Source of the DNA: Isoperla grammatica
Taxonomy: Eukaryota > Arthropoda > Insecta > Plecoptera > Perlodidae
Assembly: GCA_945910005.1 (NCBI GenBank)
Contig: OX246745.1
Coordinates: forward strand, 12,135,177 to 12,199,176
DNA: 64,000 nucleotides
Direction of reading: 5' to 3'
Of the stretch, positions 59,267 to 64,000 are shown piece after piece. Each line of letters starts with the position of its first letter. Position 1 is the first letter of the stretch. A program made the position numbers and the translations under genes. The notes beneath the pieces were generated by a model. That model had not been told where the DNA came from and ran no database searches. It was given only the letters and a program-made list of their open reading frames with translations.

Positions 59267-60439
59267 ATGGATATGGACAATCTTCCATTGGACATCGTGC
59301 AGGCCATGCTGCAGCTGCGCACACAAGATGAAGCCAGCCTCCACCGCGCCTTGCGGGCGGCATTGTTGCCTGGCCGCGTTCCGGCAAGGTCAACCCTAGG
59401 TGGCGCGCCAGCCTCGGCGACAATGACCAATGGTGGGGAAGTTGTAGCGAATAACGGTCCAGTGGCGTATCGTCAGGCACCTGGGGCAGCTTCGCAACAC
59501 GTGATCGACATAGAGGACGAGCAGTGCGCTAGTCAGAGCGGTCTCGTGGCATCGACGGGCACAGCAGGCAGCTACAGCGCTCCAGTGGCGGGTGGTCTCC
59601 AGGCGTCGACAAGTGCACCAGGCAGCTACAGCGCTCCAGTGGCGGGTGGTCTCCAGGCGTCGACAAGTGCACCAGGCAGCTACAGCGCTCCAGTGGCGGG
59701 TGATCTCCAGGCGTCGACGAGTGCACCAGGCAGCTACAGCGCTCCAGTGGCGGGTGGTCTCCAGGCGTCGACAAGTGCACCAGGCAGCTACAGCGCTCCA
59801 GTGGCGGGTGGTCTCCAGGCGTCGACGAGTGCACCAGGCAGCTACAGCGCTCCAGTGGCGGGTGGTCTCCAGGCGTCGGCGAGTGCACCAGGCAGCTACA
59901 GCGTTCCAGTGGCGGGTGGTCTCCAGGCGTCGGCGAGTGCACCAGGCAGCTACAGCGCTCCAGTGGCGGGTGGTCTCCAGGCGTCGGCGAGTGCACCAGG
60001 CAGCTACAGCGCGCCAGTGGCGGGTGGTCTCCAGGCGTCGACGAGTGCACCAGGCCTCTCTCGTGCGCCAGTGGCGTGCGAACCTTCCCGCGGCTCACAG
60101 TTCTGGTCAGCAGGAAGCTACAGTTCGGCAGTGGAGGGCGGTCCACAGCCTTCTTGGAGAGAAGAACGCAGCGCTCGACCTACAGTGGCGGACGCATACA
60201 GTCAACGCAGTCTTCAGGCAACTGCAGGTACCACAGTAGCACCATTAGGCCAAAAGGGTGTGGCACTCTCATTTTCTGCTGATAGCTCGGCAGTTAATGG
60301 TAATCCAGGGGTGACAAACCGGTCCGTAGTAGTAGATTCAGGCCTAATATCGACGGGGACCCATGCCCACCCCAAGAATTTATTGGCAAACTTGAATGCT
60401 ACGGGAGAGCCCATAGCCTCCCACATACTACAATGGTAG
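59267..60439 (+). pseudogene. Gag-like N-terminal region with nine 18-residue repeats
   Basis: Open frame from ATG 59267 (MDMDNLPLDIVQAML) to 60439. A 54-bp unit repeats nine times (59567-60052), encoding SYSAPVAGGLQASTSAPG with minor changes. A degenerate tail follows. The low-complexity Ser/Ala/Gly/Pro composition suggests a disordered linker. It ends in a different frame from the capsid segment, and the two overlap at about 60298-60439, so either a frameshift joins them or this copy has lost an indel. The earlier GTG at 59228 is an unlikely start. Confidence 0.65.
59567..60052 (+). repeat. Nine 54-bp coding repeats
   Basis: Exact 54-bp period starting GGCAGCTACAGCGCTCCAGT. Because the period is a multiple of three, other frames on both strands also stay open across the array. 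Those are shadows, not genes. Confidence 0.95.
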
Positions 60440-61035
60440 CTCAAGTCCTACCAGTAGCATTGCTTGGGGATGCCTACCGCTGGTGGAGTTTTGTAGGGGG
60501 ATTCCCAACGTGGGAAGAGTTTTGCACCGCGTTCCAGGAAGAGTTTGGTAGTCCCGACTACATTGCTTGTCTGCAGGCTGAGCTGGACGCCAGAACCCAG
60601 CATCCAGAAGAGCCACTGTCTTCTTATATCAGAACGATTGCTAATTATTACGACAGGCTTGGGGCACAGGTATCCGACCAGGAGAAGGTGCAGCGGGTGC
60701 TCCGCCAGATGCACCCTAAATTTTATCCGTATGTACAAGGGCACATGTTTTCATCTCTGCAGCACATGGCACTGTCCGCACCTGCGATACAGACCATAAT
60801 CTGGCGTCAGTCGGCTTATAAGCCCCCTCCGCAACCGGCTGCGTGTATAGCAAAGGACCTGGCATTTTTTGGCATGCCCGACGTGTCAACACAGTCTGGC
60901 CCCCAGTCACAGGGATCGACGGGAAGTAATCCGGTGGGGATGACCAAACACTCTTGTTGGAAGTGTGGCATAACCAGCCACTACAAACGGAACTGCCCTT
61001 GGCGCGCGGAAAACGAGCGAGCGCAGTTCCAGTAA
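60298..61035 (+). pseudogene. Gag capsid and zinc-knuckle nucleocapsid (Ty3/gypsy)
   Basis: Frame opens after stops at 60280-60295; the first ATG is at 60433. It has the capsid signature LLGDAYRWW, FCTAFQEEFGSPDY, EPLSSYIRTI and the nucleocapsid CWKCGITSHYKRNCP (C-x2-C-x4-H-x4-C). It ends at 61035 and overlaps the pol frame, which is -1 relative to it, as expected for -1 frameshift expression. Confidence 0.8.
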
Positions 61036-62294
61036 GGCCACCAACACCGAACTGCGCTTATCAAGTGGTACGGGTGGTGCCAAAAGTAGGCAGACGTCAG
61101 GCGGGCCAAAGGAATGGCGTGTCAGAGCAACGTGAAAGTAAGTTGCCTCCACGGGATGGGGTGCAGGAAACTTCAGATATGACCATTCATATGTTGGGTG
61201 AGCCGACTATGTTCATCGAGGTAGCGGGGCGAATGTATAAGGCCTTGTTACATACAGGTTCAAGTTGTTCGCTGCTCGGTCCCGGGGTATTTTCAGCGTT
61301 GCAAGGTATGGGCTACACTGCCGACAAAGGAAGATGTGAATTGCTGATGGCATCAGGTAGCACGAGTTGTCAGTATCAGATGCAGGTACCTATTCAAAAG
61401 GGGGAGGTCATACGAAATCAATGTTTCCTCTTTTTGCCTGATCTTCGAAGGGATATTCTCCTAGGCCGCGACTTTCTCAGTGCGTTCGATATCGTCCTTG
61501 CAATGGGACATGTACAGCGGCCCATTGAGAAGGAAGTTTCAAACCAAGTGGAGACACTGTTGCAACAGCATGATTCAGGTTATGAATCATGCCTGTCCAA
61601 TAGGGTCACAAAGGACATGCCAGAGTACGCGTCGTTATGCCCCTCCACGCATCAGCAACAACTCGTTAACCTCATCACAAAATATCAACCACTTTTCTCA
61701 AAATTTCCTGGAGTCACGAAACAAGTCTCCCACACCATTTCGACTAAATCGGCACCTCCGGTTAAATGCCGGCTGCGTCCGGTAAATCAGACAAAAAGAG
61801 TCGTAATGGACGAATTACTCGATGAATGGATCGACCAGAACCTAATCCGACCATCAGAAAGTTCTTGGGCTAGTGCACCGGTGCTCGTGCCCAAGAAGTT
61901 GGGGGGTTACAGATTAGCTGTCGACTACAGACGGTTAAACAGCGTCACGGAAGTTGCTAAGTGGCCTATGCCTCGGACTGACTGGGTGTTGGCACAGCTG
62001 GGATCTGCCCAGTGGTTTTCTACCATTGACTTATCACAGGGATTTTTTCAGATCACAATGGCACCACAGGATTGTCACAAGACAGCTTTCGTATGTCACA
62101 GGGGGACATACGAATTCATCCGAATACCCGTTTGGGTTAGCTGGAGCTCCCGCAACTTTCCAACGTCTCATGGATACGGTGCTCAGGGGAATTTCACACC
62201 ATTTCTGTATGGCGTTCATGGACGATATCGTCATCTTTTCAGCTACCTTGGAAGAGCATCTTGCTCATTTAGAGGAAGTTTTTCGGAGGCTTAG
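60954..62294 (+). pseudogene. Pol part 1: protease and N-terminal reverse transcriptase (frame-broken)
   Basis: Protease site reads ALLHTGSSCSLL at about 61240-61275, where the catalytic Asp of D-T/S-G is replaced by His (codon 61251-61253). It is followed by ILLGRDFLSAFDIV, the typical C-terminal protease motif. The reverse transcriptase starts with RPSESSWASAPVLVPKK, YRLAVDYRRLNSV and STIDLSQGFFQI. The frame is lost at about 62130, just before the PFGLAGAPATFQ motif, which continues in the next frame. Confidence 0.85.
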
Positions 62295-62640
62295 GGAAGC
62301 AGGTCTGACAGTGAACCCCGTTAAACTGCAGTTGTTTAGAACGTCCATTGACTTTTTGGGCCACGTAATCCACCGCGGAGGAGTCAGCCCTAATCCACAG
62401 AAAGTTGAGGCCATCCAAAATTATCCAGCACCCAAGTCAGTTAAGGAATTACAGGCCTTCTTAGGACTCGTTGGATTTTACAGATCATTTATTCCACAGT
62501 TTTCTACAATTGCAAAAAACCTTACAATTTTATTACAGAAGAACAAGATATGGAAGTGGTCAGATCTCCAAATCGAGTCGTTTCAAACACTGAAGCGAGC
62601 CCTGATGAAGGTCACTACTCTTGCTCTGCCGGACTTAAAA
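62130..62640 (+). pseudogene. Pol part 2: reverse transcriptase catalytic region in a shifted frame
   Basis: Continues with PFGLAGAPATFQRLMD, the catalytic FMDDIVIFS at about 62215, the FLGHVIHRGGVSPNPQK thumb start and ELQAFLGLVGFYRSFIP. It is one base out of frame with the upstream part. Another shift occurs at the A run near 62636-62642. Confidence 0.85.
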
Positions 62641-64000
62641 AACCGTTCGTCATTGAGACTGACGCCAGTGGTGTGGGGTTGGGAGCTGTGTTACTGCAAG
62701 AACACGTCCACCCCATTATTGGCACATCTCAACTTCTCCCTATATCATTCATCAGTAGAACGTTGAACAAACACGAGCAGAGATATACGGTGCAAGAGTG
62801 GGAATGTCTGGCGGTGGTATGGGCTGTGGACAAATTTAGACCTTACGTCGACATGTCCCACTTAGATATTGTTTGCGATCATGCGTCACTCTCGTGGATG
62901 TTCACTACAGACCTGGCATCCAGTCGAGTTCACAGATGGGTCCTTCGTCTGCAAGGCTTAGATTGTACAATAAAATACAGAAGAGGTACATCCAACATAC
63001 CAGCAGATGCCCTAAGTCGAGCACCTGTAGCGGAACTGGCGCATACAGCAGTGCCGCCTCGATTGCCAGAGGACCTATTCCCCTTACATGTGGAGGAAAC
63101 AACCGGTAGGATTAAGTTTGAGAGGCCAGTGCACGATGTGCAGGTCGTGGACTTAGACGTGAGTCCCTTGACAGACTTAGACCGGATGGCTCAAGAGCAG
63201 AGTTTGGATGAGGGGCTTTGCACCCTGAGAGCGGCAGTCACTGGAGAGCCACCACCGGCTGGGGAACCATTCTCGAGACGCATCCTCGACATGGCAGCAG
63301 TGAGTGAAATCGACGCGGCAGGGGTTATATGGCAAGTCAGAGCATGCGCGGCCCCAACTATATGGTTGCCGAAGTCGCTCCGATCAGTGCTCCTAGAGGC
63401 TGTCCATTCGCATCCGTTGAGCGGCCACTTTGGGTTTTATAAAACGTTGCGCCGAGTGCAGGAAAAGTACTCTTGGTTGGGTATGCGGCAGGATGTTCTG
63501 CTGTTCGTGCGTTCCTGTCAGACCTGCCAACGGGTAAAGCAACGAAATAAAAAGCCTCACGGATTTATGTGTAGCTCCCCAGCTCTGAAACCCTTTGCCG
63601 AATTGAGCATCGATCTGATAGGACCTCTGCCCCGTTCATCCCAAGGCTTCTCATACATTCTGGTGGTGATTGATAAGTTCACACGATACCCGGAGATATT
63701 TCCCATTCGCAGTCCAACATCGAAAGCCATAATCGAGAAGATCGTAGAACTGTTCTGCAGACACGGTTTCCCGGAAGCAGTATCTAGTGACAACGGAAAA
63801 CAGTTCGTTTCTAGGATCTGGAAATCGGTTATGGCCAAACTGTGCATTTCTGATCGTCACACAGTACCTTACCGCCCTTGTGGGCAACAAGTGGAGCGGC
63901 ACAATGGCATCCTCAAAACGGCAATAAGGTGTTATTGCGAATGTCACAAACAATGGGACGCCCATCTTCATTCTTTGGCATTTGCCCTGCGAACAGCCGA
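62641..64000 (+). pseudogene. Pol part 3: RNase H and integrase, open to the window end
   Basis: RNase H: FVIETDASGVGLGAVL, EWECLAVVWAVDKFR, ADALSR. The integrase H-H-C-C finger is HSHPLSGHFGFYK...CQTCQ (about 63405-63530), and the catalytic core has ELSIDLIGPLP, SSDNGKQF and QQVERHNGILK, giving the D, D, E triad. I found no stop between 62641 and 64000. It is truncated by the window edge, so whether it is intact further on is unknown. Confidence 0.88.

Larger units (their letters stand above)
59100..64000 (+). mobile_element. Ty3/gypsy LTR retrotransposon, internal part, runs off the window
   Basis: Order: primer-binding site, Gag N-terminal region with repeats, capsid plus zinc knuckle, protease, reverse transcriptase, RNase H and integrase. 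Integrase after RNase H is the Ty3/gypsy order. The copy is defective, with separate frames for Gag N-part and capsid, frameshifts in reverse transcriptase (~62130) and before RNase H (~62640), and a changed protease active-site residue. The 3' end, any envelope gene and the 3' LTR are beyond 64000. Confidence 0.93.

Noticed and set aside
59529..60239. Long open frames in other frames and on the minus strand over the Gag repeats
   Set aside because: They result from a 54-bp period that is a multiple of three. The Gag-like frame has the sensible start and context.

Overview
This is animal genomic DNA, almost certainly from an insect with large, repeat-rich introns. The left half (1-34.8 kb) is the middle of one minus-strand gene: a Dscam-family cell-adhesion receptor. 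Seventeen exons with mutually compatible splice phases encode, in order, Ig3 (both halves), Ig4, Ig5, Ig6, two alternative-looking Ig7 exons, Ig8, Ig9, FN3-1, FN3-2 and FN3-3. The signal peptide, Ig1-2, FN3-4 onward, membrane segment and tail lie outside the window. One Ig3 N-half exon (no array of alternatives) plus exactly two tandem Ig7 exons fits insect Dscam2 better than Dscam1. In Drosophila, Dscam2 makes two isoforms by choosing between two Ig7 exons.

The gene is marked by repeats that touch exons. An (AAC)n run puts an Asn-rich loop into one Ig7 exon. A 51-copy, 70-bp minisatellite starts about 60 bp after the other Ig7 exon. A seven-copy, 151-bp array repeats the 3' part of the Ig8 exon together with its splice donor. 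A 31-bp duplication copies the splice acceptor of the Ig9/FN3-1 exon.

The right part (34.8-64 kb) is upstream intron of the same gene, or intergenic DNA, filled with mobile elements: a 5'-truncated CR1/L2-like LINE (+, 35.0-37.9 kb); an unclassified high-copy-looking repeat family with poly-G runs (38.4-41.3 and 45.4-46.3 kb); palindromic and hAT-type MITEs; tRNA- and 5S-rRNA-derived SINEs; 280-bp and 316-bp tandem repeats (48.7-50.8 kb); a Tx1/L1-like LINE fragment (-, 51.0-52.7 kb); a FEN/XPG-like nuclease pseudogene lying between two inverted arrays of ~147-bp repeats (52.7-55.3 kb); a 1.3-kb hAT element with a perfect 8-bp target duplication and a BED-finger fragment; and a Ty3/gypsy LTR retrotransposon (+, 59.1 kb to the window end) with a tRNA-Pro-type primer site, 18-residue Gag repeats and several frame breaks.

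The best candidate for something undescribed is the nuclease gene between inverted repeat arrays (52.7-55.3 kb). The most unusual feature inside the host gene is the exon-carrying 151-bp tandem array at 13.6-14.7 kb. Exon ends were read from AG/GT sites and phase continuity, without transcript evidence.
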